Below, piece after piece: positions 17,937 through 26,221 of a stretch of 35,648 bases of DNA. The position numbers and the translations under genes were made by a program. The DNA is taken from the NCBI GenBank assembly GCA_025934105.1, contig JAICYS010000025.1, forward strand, positions 1 through 35,648. The letters are read 5' to 3'. The notes under the pieces were generated by a model. It was not told the origin of the DNA. It did no database searches and saw only the letters and a list, made by a program, of their open reading frames with translations. Position 1 is the first letter of the stretch; every line of letters starts with the position of its first letter. The DNA is from Myxococcota bacterium (GTDB lineage: Bacteria > Myxococcota_A > Polyangia > Fen-1088).

Positions 17937-18251
17937 ATGTCGTCAAACGCGGACACTTCAGATGACCTTCTGCTCGTCGTCGATCGCGCGAACAGCACAC
18001 CGCGGGACCCGTTCCCGGGGCGCCTGTCGGACGTCATCCAGGCGCTCTCGCTGGAGCATTCGCTCAGCTCGCGCGAGACGGAAATCCTGTCGGCGGCGGC
18101 GCGCGGACGAAGCACCAAGGAGATCGCCGCCGAGCTCGGGATCAGCCGGAAGACGGTCGAGTTCTTCTGGACCCGGCTCTATCAAAAGCTGAATTGCCAT
18201 TCCCAGCTCGAGGCCACGGCCATCGTCCTCGAGCGGGCTTTGCGGGCATAA
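17937..18251 (+). CDS. Single-domain LuxR-type (GerE) HTH protein
   Basis: LSSRETEILSAAARGRSTKEIAAELGISRKTVEFFWTRLYQKLNCHSQLEATAIVL; canonical LuxR HTH, no receiver domain. Confidence 0.88.
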   Translation: MSSNADTSDDLLLVVDRANSTPRDPFPGRLSDVIQALSLEHSLSSRETEILSAAARGRSTKEIAAELGISRKTVEFFWTRLYQKLNCHSQLEATAIVLERALRA

Positions 18252-18506
18252 CCAATTTTCGCGGGGCTGCCCCTTGGGAGGGGCGGGGCGCGCCGCTGGC
18301 CGCCGGCGTGGCCGTTTCGCAGAGCGTCAGTTCGGCGCCCCCGGCGGCAACTTTTTAAAACAGGCGCTCCGGCTCGCGACAATCACGATCATCAAGGAAT
18401 TTTCATCGAGCTCGGTCTCGTCATCGGCCGCCATGAGCCCCCTCTCCTCAGCCCCCCCTCAGCCCGCCCGCGCGCCTTCGGGCGATTCACGACTGGAGAT
18501 CCTCCC

Positions 18507-19937
18507 ATGACAAAGATTCGTTCTCTAATGGCCGCGTCCCTTCTCCTGTCAGCCGGCGCCTGGGCGACGTCATGCGCGTCGTTCTCGTCCGGCGGCGGTG
18601 ACGGGTCGGGGGGCAGCGGCCCGTCGACGGGTTCCGGCGGCACCAGCAGCGGCTCGGGCGGTCAGAACTCGGGCTCGGGCGGCGAAAGCAGCGGCAGCGG
18701 CGGAACCACCGGAGCCGGCGGCGTCTCCAGCAGCGGCGGCAACACCGGATCGGGCGGCGTCGCGAACTCCGGCGGCAGCACCGGGGCCGGCGGCACGATC
18801 AGCGGGGTGGGTGGCCACGGCATCGGCGGAACCGGGGCCGGCGGCAGCACGACCGGCAGCGGGGGCACGATGGGCGCCGGCGGCACGATGGGCACCGGCG
18901 GCATGGCCGCCGCGACGTTGCCCTGCGACGTCCTCAACGCGGCCGGGAACAATTGCGTCGCCGCCCACAGCACGGTCCGCCTGCTGGTGTCCGGCTACAC
19001 CGGGCCTCTGTACCAGGTCTGCAAGGGAACCTTCAAACCCGGCCCCAGCTCGTGCAGCGGGACGACCAAGGACATCGCATCCGTCGACGGTTACGCCGAC
19101 GCCGCCTCCCAGGACACCTTCTGCTCCGGCGGCTCCTGCACGATCTCGATCATCTATGACCAGTCCGGCATGAAGAACGACCTCCGGCCCGCGCCGGCCG
19201 GCGGCACCGTGAAGTCGCCGGACAATCCGGTGTCGGCCACCGCGCTGCCGCTCATGGCCGGCGGTCACAAGGTCTATGGCGTCTCCATCAAGACCGGAAC
19301 CGGCTATCGCTCGGGCTGCAACGCGTGCATGAACACCAAGCCGAACGGCACCGCCACCGGCGACCAGCCGGAGACCGAGTACATGGTCACCAGCCAGAAC
19401 GGCTACAACAACGGCTGCTGCTTCGATTACGGCAACGCCGAAACCTCTGCCAACGACGACGGCAACGGCACCATGGAGGCGGTGTACTACGGCTCCGGCG
19501 TCGTCTGGGGGACTGGCTCTCCGGGCGGCCGCAACAACCCGTGGGTCATGGCAGACCTGGAGAACGGCCTTTACGCCGGGTGGCAAAACAATTCGGACCA
19601 GAACATCACGACCAACACGCCGCTCAAATTCGACTACGTCACCGCGGTGCTGGTCGGCGACACGGCGGACAAGAACAGCGGCAAGGGGCGGTTCGCGCTT
19701 TACGGCGGCGACGCCACCCAGGGGCCGCTCTCCGTCAAGTACGACTCGGTCCGGCCCAACAAGACCGGGTACGCTCCCATGAAGAAGCAGGGCTCGATCA
19801 TCCTCGGCATCGGCGGCGACAACAGCAACGGCGACACCGGTGAGTTCTTCGAGGGCGTGATGGCGAGCGGCGCGGCCAGCATGACGACATTGAACGCCAT
19901 GCAGGCGGCCATCGTGACGGCCGGCTACGGGAAATAG
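18507..19937 (+). CDS. Secreted/lipoprotein-like GH54 alpha-L-arabinofuranosidase, copy 3, with long Gly/Ser/Thr linker
   Basis: MTKIRSLMAASLLLSAGAWATSCASFSSGG...; LPCDVLNAAGNNCVAAHSTVRLLVSGYTGPLYQVCKG...GCCFDYGNAETS...PWVMADLENGLYAGW...GSIILGIGGDNSNGDTGEFFEGVM. Confidence 0.93.
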   Translation: MTKIRSLMAASLLLSAGAWATSCASFSSGGGDGSGGSGPSTGSGGTSSGSGGQNSGSGGESSGSGGTTGAGGVSSSGGNTGSGGVANSGGSTGAGGTISGVGGHGIGGTGAGGSTTGSGGTMGAGGTMGTGGMAAATLPCDVLNAAGNNCVAAHSTVRLLVSGYTGPLYQVCKGTFKPGPSSCSGTTKDIASVDGYADAASQDTFCSGGSCTISIIYDQSGMKNDLRPAPAGGTVKSPDNPVSATALPLMAGGHKVYGVSIKTGTGYRSGCNACMNTKPNGTATGDQPETEYMVTSQNGYNNGCCFDYGNAETSANDDGNGTMEAVYYGSGVVWGTGSPGGRNNPWVMADLENGLYAGWQNNSDQNITTNTPLKFDYVTAVLVGDTADKNSGKGRFALYGGDATQGPLSVKYDSVRPNKTGYAPMKKQGSIILGIGGDNSNGDTGEFFEGVMASGAASMTTLNAMQAAIVTAGYGK

Positions 19938-19953
19938 ACGTCGCGGTCACCGC

Positions 19954-19982
19954 GGACGCTCGCCGCAACCGGGCGGGCGTCC
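19954..19982 (+). terminator. Stem-loop downstream of GH54 copy 3 (possible terminator or 3' stabiliser)
   Basis: GGACGC-t-CGCC-gcaacc-GGCG-g-GCGTCC interrupted perfect stem; no clear U-tract. Confidence 0.3.
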
Positions 19983-20167
19983 GCTCAGCCATTCGCCGCT
20001 GACACGCTCCCCATCGGCGGGGGGCCCGTCCGGCGGGGGCCCAGCCCCCCCGTCCGCCGCGCAGCCGGCGCTTCACCCCTGAATGGTTAGCAGCCCACGG
20101 CGAGAGTTGCCGCATCGAAACGGGCGGTCATCCCATTTCGGCTCGGTCCGACTCTCGCCACCGGCTG

Positions 20168-20818
20168 TCAGATTCCTTCGTCCGGCCGCGGGCGGCCCTT
20201 CCGGAACATCCGATAGGCCACGGTCGCGCCGCCGTTCGGGGTCGTCACCGGCTGCTGGACGTCCATGCTGCCCAGCTCGCCCAGCTGCGGGGCGAGCTGA
20301 AGCTCCGCGCCGCCCAAGAGCTCGGGACTGGCCGCGGCAAGAACCACCTCGCACAGGGAGGTCATGCAACGCACCGTCTGAAGCGAGAACTTCGCCCCGT
20401 CCTTGACCGCCGCGGCAACCGCGCTTTCGATCTGTCCCTCGGCCACCGGCGCCCAGTTGTCGTCCCTGGCTTCGCCTTTCAGGGCGGCTTCGACGGCGGC
20501 CGTCTTGTCCAACATCCGCTGCTTCATTTCCTCCGGATCGACGGGGGGCGTGGAGTGGCTGGCCGGCGCCGTGGCTGCTGGAGCGGCGACCTTGGCCGAC
20601 AGCTGAGCAAATTCCAGGGCCGCGATCCGGCGCTCGAGCTTGTGCACCGTTTCGGCGAGCTGCGCCGTCTCGTCGGAGGGCTCGATTCTGTCCGCGGTCG
20701 GCGCGACGGCAGAACGGTCGACCGAGCCCGGGGCCAGCCGGTGTCCCAGCCGGTACGCGCCGATGGCGATCGCCGAGCCCGCGACCGCCACCGCAATGAC
20801 GATGGTTGGTTGTTTCAT
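20168..20818 (-). CDS. Hypothetical membrane-anchored protein with N-terminal TM and coiled-coil-like segment
   Basis: MKQPTIVIAVAVAGSAIAIGAYRLGHRLAPG...ETAQLAETVHKLERRIAALEFAQL...VRCMTSLCEVVLAAAS. Confidence 0.65.
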   Translation of the reverse strand: MKQPTIVIAVAVAGSAIAIGAYRLGHRLAPGSVDRSAVAPTADRIEPSDETAQLAETVHKLERRIAALEFAQLSAKVAAPAATAPASHSTPPVDPEEMKQRMLDKTAAVEAALKGEARDDNWAPVAEGQIESAVAAAVKDGAKFSLQTVRCMTSLCEVVLAAASPELLGGAELQLAPQLGELGSMDVQQPVTTPNGGATVAYRMFRKGRPRPDEGI

Positions 20819-20888
20819 TGGAAGGGGTGAGGCGCGCCGGGCACCATCAACCGATGCCCGGCGGTCTCGTTCGAGAACGTTGGTTAGG

Positions 20889-20961
20889 CTAGGAGCAATG
20901 CCGTCAGGCAACGGTGAGCGGCAGCGAACCATGCCCGACGACGTGCCGCCCGCAGGCGGCC
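20889..20961 (-). repeat. Two-hairpin 75-bp-class repeat, unit C (inverted relative to units A/B)
   Basis: ctaggagcaatgccgtcaggcaacggtgagcggcagcgaaccatgcccgacgacgtgccgcccgcaggcggcc; reverse complement closely matches units at 24888 and 24967. Confidence 0.85.
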
Positions 20962-21398
20962 TAGTAGTTACCCATGTAATAGATCTGCGAGTTGTTGGGC
21001 ATCACGCATTCCAGTTCCGTCGAGTACGTGCCGGCCGTCAGGGGGATGTTGAAGTACCAGAGCCCGCCGCTGCTGCTGGTCGGGAAGTAGACCGACGAGG
21101 AACCGAAGACGCTGGTGGCCTTCATGATGCAGCTGGTGACGCCGCTGCTGGTGCCGATCTGAAAGTTGTAGAGCCCGTCCTGGAAGGGCACCGAACACAT
21201 CCCCCGCGCGGTGGTCCCGGACGCGTTGGTGAACGCGCCGGCCCCGTACTGGTCGCCGGAGATCAAGTTCCAGGGCGAGCTGTTTTTCACCAGCTTGCAG
21301 TCGAAGGCCTGCGTGGCGAGCATGTTTGCGGAGGCCACGGACGAGACTCCGACGGCGCACACCGCAACGACCATTCCAATCAGTAGCGAGCGTTTCAT
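20961..21398 (-). CDS. Hypothetical small secreted protein
   Basis: MKRSLLIGMVVAVCAVGVSSVASANMLATQAFDCKLVKNSSPWN... signal peptide; RBS-like aaggag upstream of ATG at 21398. Confidence 0.7.
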   Translation of the reverse strand: MKRSLLIGMVVAVCAVGVSSVASANMLATQAFDCKLVKNSSPWNLISGDQYGAGAFTNASGTTARGMCSVPFQDGLYNFQIGTSSGVTSCIMKATSVFGSSSVYFPTSSSGGLWYFNIPLTAGTYSTELECVMPNNSQIYYMGNY

Positions 21399-21616
21399 TT
21401 GCGTTCTCCTTGTTCGGACGATGTAAGACCTGTGACGTGGCGGCTGCGCGGCTGCGCCGGCCACTACCGCCTCGGTTATCAGGTCGCGCGGGCGTCGGCA
21501 CAACCCAGGCAAATCCTTGGCAACGCTCGCGCCCGCGGACGGAACGGAAACGATCACCCGCTCGCACGGCTGTCCTCACGCGAGGTTCCGAGCGGGGCCG
21601 GAACGGGGCGCGAAGT

Positions 21617-24463
21617 TCAGCCGCCCGCGTGCGACGGTCCGGGGGAAGCTTCCCTGGTCCTGGCCAGCAGGCGGCCCAGAAATCCCGCCGAGTCGGCTTC
21701 GCCGGCCGACAACGGTCGCGACCGCAACCCATCCAGGGACTGCCGTGCTTCCGCCGTTCGCCCCAGCAGCTCCAGCGCCAGCGTCTTCAAAAGCTGGGCC
21801 TGGACGGCGCGCGGACCGGCGTCCACGGCAGCCAGGTGCCCGACCGCGCCCGGATAGTCGCGTTCGGCGATGGCGCGCGCCCCCATTTCAAACTCCAGTT
21901 CGGAATCCCGTTGGCCGCCGTCGTAAAGACGCGCCGCGATGCTCTGAACGGCCGGTTCGGTCCCCGTCAACAGCAACGGAAGCGTCTGCAGCGACGAGCG
22001 GGTCAGCACCGTGTACAAGATCTCGATCGAACGCAGGCGGTTCCAGACAAACAGATCGTCGAGAAACGCCTCCGGCATGAAATATTCGGCCGTCCTTTCG
22101 CGCAGGGCGGCCGGCCAGAGTGCCCGGATGTAGGCGCTGGTCTCGAACCGCCGCCGCGCGCCGCGCGGGTCCATCCAGGACCGATAGCTCGGATCGCCGA
22201 AGTCGCCGTCGGTGGGGTACTGGGCCCGCAGCCGGCCCGGGTGATCGTCGTCGAGCGGCGCGACCCCCTCGGTCCAGGCATCCATGGTCGGCGCATCCGC
22301 CAGGAACGTCGCGCCCAAGGACTCGGGCCGCTCGAAGCCCAGCGCGGCCAGCTCGCGCCCCACGCGGGGGTCGCGCCATTGCGCCGCGAACTGCTCCTCG
22401 GGGATGGGCCCCGCCACGCCCCGCGTCCCGGCCAGCATCCATTGCAAGCCCGCCCCCGTCCACAGCGTGCAGTCCGGAAACTCGTCACAAAACCCGCGCA
22501 TGATGGCCTTTGTCTCGGACAGCCACAGCATGTTGACCGGCAGCCAGTAGGTCACCACGCCTCCCTCTCGCAGCCGGTCGTGAATGAGGCCGAAGTACTC
22601 GCGCGAATAGAGGTTGGTGACCCCCGCGCCGCGCGGCGGGGGCGGCTCGGCGGTGATGAGATCGTACTTTCGGTCGGTCGTTTGCAGAAAAAACCGCCCG
22701 TCTTCCACGTGGACCCGCACCCGCGGGTCGCTGAGCGGCGGCCGGGCGTCGGGAAACGGAAGCGAACCGAGCTGGAGGATGTCCCGCGAAATGTCGACCA
22801 CGTCGATCGAGGTCAGCTGCCGCGAGTCCGTCAGCGCCTTGGCCGTGTTGCCGATGCCATAGCTGATCAGCAGGGCGTCGCGCGCCCGGGGATTCACCGC
22901 CAGCGCCCAGTACGCATACAGCTTCATGTACCGGCGGCCGCGATAGGTGGTGGCCGACATCGAGTGCCCGTTGGTCATGAGCCGGTAATTGAGCGGCTGG
23001 CCATGGAACGACTCGCGCAGGTACATGACGGTCTCGGTGAGTCCCTCGCGCATCGCGAGCAGCTCGGGGCGCGACGACTGGTATCTCTCCAGTACCAGCG
23101 GCACGAAGTGGTTCTTCATCCTTCCGAACGGAAACAGGGCCGCCGTGACCGCCAGCAGGGCCAGCGCCGGAACGAACACTTTGCGGCGGCCGCCGGCCAG
23201 GCGCCCGCCCGCTTGGGCCAGAGCGATCAGGCAGCCGACGACGCCGTACCCCAGCACCGCCGCGAACAGCGTCTTTTCCATTCCGAGGCGCGGCAGAACC
23301 GCGAAGCCGACCACCAGCGCCCCCACCATTGCCCCCGTCGTGTTCGCCACCGTCAACCGCCCCGTCGCCTCGGCGGCCTCCGCGCGGCGCTGGTGCTCGG
23401 CGGCCCCGAGCAGGGCAAACAGCCCACCGGAGAAGACCGCCGCCGGCAACATCAAGCGCAGGAACAGGAGGGCGGATCCGGCGGTGTCGTCGGTCGTGTA
23501 GGTCAGCGCCCCGACCCGCGGACTGAAGGCGACGTAACAGAGCTCGACCGAGAGGCCGGCGAGCAGCGCGACGACCGCGGCAAACCGGTGCGCGCGGGGG
23601 TCGCGCCCGAGCCAGAGGCCGGCGCCGACACTGCCGAGCCCGATGCCCAGCAAGACCGTGGCCAGCATGAGCGCGAAGATGAAGCTGGTCCCGAACACGA
23701 ACAGCTGAAGAAAACGGAACCAGACGACCTCAAGGCCGACCAGCATGGCGCCGGCCAGAAAGGCGGCGCCCAGCAGATACGCCGAGCCCCTGCCCGCCGG
23801 CCGCGCGCTCGCGGAGTCGGGCTCGGGGTCGGGGCCGGGGCGGGCCGGTTCGCCCAGCCGCGAGGCCAGCACCAGCGCCGTGGCGGCCGCCGCCAGGTCG
23901 AGGCCGCCCGCGACCAGCGCCGCGCCGCGCAGGCCGAACCACTCGATGAGACAGAGCTCCCCGACGACGGCCCCCGTCATCCCGCCGACGGTGTTCCAGC
24001 CGTAGAGCGCGCCCAGAACCCGGCCGAAGCGGCCGTCTTCCGTGGTGGCCGCCTTGGCGATGAGGGGCAGCGTCAGTCCCATCGCCGTCGCCGGAACGCA
24101 CAGGATCGAAAACGCCACCGTGACGCGCAGGAGATTCACGGTCCAGGGCCGCGCGGTCAGGTGCGTGAACAGGCGCGCCAGAGTCGGGCTCACCGCCGGC
24201 AGCGCGAAGACGATCGCAACGCCCGCGACGGCCACGACGGTCTCGATGAGGCCGTAGGCGCGCAGCGGGCGCTTGAATCGGACGCCGTGGCGCGCGGCGA
24301 TGGCGTTGCCCAGCGCCAATCCGGCCATGAAGCTGGCCAGCACGATGCTGGAAGCCCATGCGCTGTTTCCCAGCGTGAGCCCCATCAGCCGGAACCAGAT
24401 GACTTCGAACAGGACGCCCGCTGCGCCGGAAAGGAAGAAAATCACGGTCAAGAGCAGCGCCAT
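21617..24463 (-). CDS. Fused MFS-like membrane domain / spermidine synthase-like methyltransferase-fold protein
   Basis: N-terminal MALLLTVIFFLSGAAGVLFEVIWFRLMGLTLGNSAWASSIVLASFMAGLALGN..., second half DALLISYGIGNTAKALTDSRQLTSIDVVDISRDILQL...YDLITAEPPPPRGAGVTNLYSREYFGLIHDRLREGGVVTYWLP. Confidence 0.88.
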   Translation of the reverse strand: MALLLTVIFFLSGAAGVLFEVIWFRLMGLTLGNSAWASSIVLASFMAGLALGNAIAARHGVRFKRPLRAYGLIETVVAVAGVAIVFALPAVSPTLARLFTHLTARPWTVNLLRVTVAFSILCVPATAMGLTLPLIAKAATTEDGRFGRVLGALYGWNTVGGMTGAVVGELCLIEWFGLRGAALVAGGLDLAAAATALVLASRLGEPARPGPDPEPDSASARPAGRGSAYLLGAAFLAGAMLVGLEVVWFRFLQLFVFGTSFIFALMLATVLLGIGLGSVGAGLWLGRDPRAHRFAAVVALLAGLSVELCYVAFSPRVGALTYTTDDTAGSALLFLRLMLPAAVFSGGLFALLGAAEHQRRAEAAEATGRLTVANTTGAMVGALVVGFAVLPRLGMEKTLFAAVLGYGVVGCLIALAQAGGRLAGGRRKVFVPALALLAVTAALFPFGRMKNHFVPLVLERYQSSRPELLAMREGLTETVMYLRESFHGQPLNYRLMTNGHSMSATTYRGRRYMKLYAYWALAVNPRARDALLISYGIGNTAKALTDSRQLTSIDVVDISRDILQLGSLPFPDARPPLSDPRVRVHVEDGRFFLQTTDRKYDLITAEPPPPRGAGVTNLYSREYFGLIHDRLREGGVVTYWLPVNMLWLSETKAIMRGFCDEFPDCTLWTGAGLQWMLAGTRGVAGPIPEEQFAAQWRDPRVGRELAALGFERPESLGATFLADAPTMDAWTEGVAPLDDDHPGRLRAQYPTDGDFGDPSYRSWMDPRGARRRFETSAYIRALWPAALRERTAEYFMPEAFLDDLFVWNRLRSIEILYTVLTRSSLQTLPLLLTGTEPAVQSIAARLYDGGQRDSELEFEMGARAIAERDYPGAVGHLAAVDAGPRAVQAQLLKTLALELLGRTAEARQSLDGLRSRPLSAGEADSAGFLGRLLARTREASPGPSHAGG

Positions 24464-24887
24464 CAGGCCACCTTTCGTCGGTCGCCGCGCGCTGGCGCGG
24501 GGAGCGGCCGGGCACTATAGCACCGCGCAATCCAGCGACCGGGACCACGGCGGAGCGCCGTCGGTCCTGCTCCGTGAAGAGCGCGAACGAAGTGGCCGGG
24601 CCCGGCGGCGTCAGGGTCGAAACGAACGGCGGGCAGGGCGGGTGGCCCAATGAAGGCCGTCGTCGTCGCGTGTCCTTTGCGGCCCAGCTCGAAGTGGCGG
24701 CAAACCAGTTGCCCAAAGCCGTCCCCGTGCTCGTATCTGGCGCTCCCGTCCAACCGGAAAGGCGCCACAACCAGGCCGGCCGCCGTTGCGACGGCCCAAG
24801 AACAGCGCTTCGCCCGCGAAAAAGCGTGCTTTGCGTCATTGGCGAACGCCCTCCACCGCCGGAGAGCCAATCTCCGGCGGGCGACTG

Positions 24888-24962
24888 GGCCGCTTCCGGG
24901 CGGCACGTCGTCCGGCATGGTTCGCTGCCGCTCACCGTTGCCTTACGGCAACGCCCTCCTAG
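24888..24962 (+). repeat. 75-bp two-hairpin repeat, unit A
   Basis: ggccgcttccgggcggcacgtcgtccggcatggttcgctgccgctcaccgttgccttacggcaacgccctcctag. Confidence 0.92.
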
Positions 24963-24966
24963 CCTA

Positions 24967-25041
24967 GGCCGCTTCCGGGCGGCACGTCGTCGGGCATGGT
25001 TCGCTGCCGCTCACCGTTGCCTTACGGCAACGCCCTCCTAG
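24967..25041 (+). repeat. 75-bp two-hairpin repeat, unit B (79-bp period with unit A; one visible mismatch)
   Basis: ggccgcttccgggcggcacgtcgtcgggcatggttcgctgccgctcaccgttgccttacggcaacgccctcctag. Confidence 0.92.
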
Positions 25042-25087
25042 ACACCGTCAGGCAAGGCTGATAGAGGTTCCAGCGTCGGGAAGGTTC

Positions 25088-26221
25088 GTGAGATTCGTTG
25101 AGGTCACCATTGCCGCATTCGTTCTGTCGATGACGACGTCTGTCCAAGCTGGAAAGAAGGCCGAGCCGTCGGTCGTCGGGGCGCCGTTCGGGCACCTCGA
25201 GCATGGCGGAGAGGTTACCCTCTTCACGCTGACCAATCAGGCCGGCGCCGAAGCCCGCATCATCAACTACGGCGCGATCCTCGTGTCGTTGAAGGTCCCG
25301 GACCGGCACGGCCACCTGCGCGACGTGGTGCTCGGGTACGACGATCTGGCCGGGTACGTCCACGACAAGGCCTTTTTGGGCGCCATCGTGGGCCGATACG
25401 CCAACCGCATCGCGGGCGGGAAGTTCACCCTGGACGGCAAGACCTATCAGCTCGAGCTGAACAACGGTCCGAACCACCTCCACGGCGGCTCCGGGGGGAT
25501 TTACACGCGGCTCTGGACGGCCGAGCCGCGCGTGGGCCACGACGGCCCCTCGGTGAAGCTCACGTACGTCAGTCCGGACGGCGAAGAACACTACCCGGGC
25601 CGGGTCGCCTTGACGGTCACGTACACGCTGACCGCCGACAACGCCCTGCGCATCGAGTACCACGGGACGACGGACAAGCCGACGATCCTGAACCTGACCC
25701 ACCATTCGTACTTCAACCTCAGCGGCGATCCGACCCAGACCATCCTCGACGAAGAGCTGACCATCGACGCGCAGCAGACGACGCCGATCGGCCCCACCAT
25801 GATTCCGACCGGCAAGCTGGCGCCCGTGGCGGGGACCCCGATGGACTTTCGCCATCCCACGCGGATCGGCGCGCGCATCGACGCTGCCGACGAGCAGCTG
25901 GCCTTCGCCAAGGGCTACGACCACAACTGGGTGCTGGACGGCCACGGCAAGCTGCGCAAGGCGGCCGAGGTCTTCGACGCCCGCAGCGGCATCGTCATGC
26001 AGGTGCTGACGGATCAACCGGGGTTGCAGTTCTACTCGGGCAACTTCCTCGACGGCACCATCCACGGCAAGCACGGCATCGTCTACCAGCGCCGCACCGC
26101 GCTCTGCCTGGAAGCGCAGCTGTTCCCGGACACGCCCAATCATCCGCAGTTCCCCAGCGCCACCTTGCGCCCCGGACAGACCTACAGGCAGACGACGATC
26201 TATAAATTCGCCACGCGGTGA
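25088..26221 (+). CDS. Aldose 1-epimerase (galactose mutarotase family) with signal peptide
   Basis: MRFVEVTIAAFVLSMTTSVQAGKK...INYGAILVSLKVPDRHG...VVLGYDDLAGY...GAIVGRYANRIAGGKFTLDGKTYQLELNNGPNHLHGG...THHSYFNLSG...YDHNWVLDG...LCLEAQLFPDTPNHPQFPS. Confidence 0.95.
   Translation: MRFVEVTIAAFVLSMTTSVQAGKKAEPSVVGAPFGHLEHGGEVTLFTLTNQAGAEARIINYGAILVSLKVPDRHGHLRDVVLGYDDLAGYVHDKAFLGAIVGRYANRIAGGKFTLDGKTYQLELNNGPNHLHGGSGGIYTRLWTAEPRVGHDGPSVKLTYVSPDGEEHYPGRVALTVTYTLTADNALRIEYHGTTDKPTILNLTHHSYFNLSGDPTQTILDEELTIDAQQTTPIGPTMIPTGKLAPVAGTPMDFRHPTRIGARIDAADEQLAFAKGYDHNWVLDGHGKLRKAAEVFDARSGIVMQVLTDQPGLQFYSGNFLDGTIHGKHGIVYQRRTALCLEAQLFPDTPNHPQFPSATLRPGQTYRQTTIYKFATR

Noticed and set aside
21326-24520. 1064-aa plus-strand ORF
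   Set aside because: Antisense to the well-supported spermidine-synthase-like gene; compositionally biased translation with no domain
24888-25041. Tandem repeats considered as a CRISPR array
   Set aside because: Only two direct units with a 4-nt gap and large internal hairpins; no spacers and no cas genes
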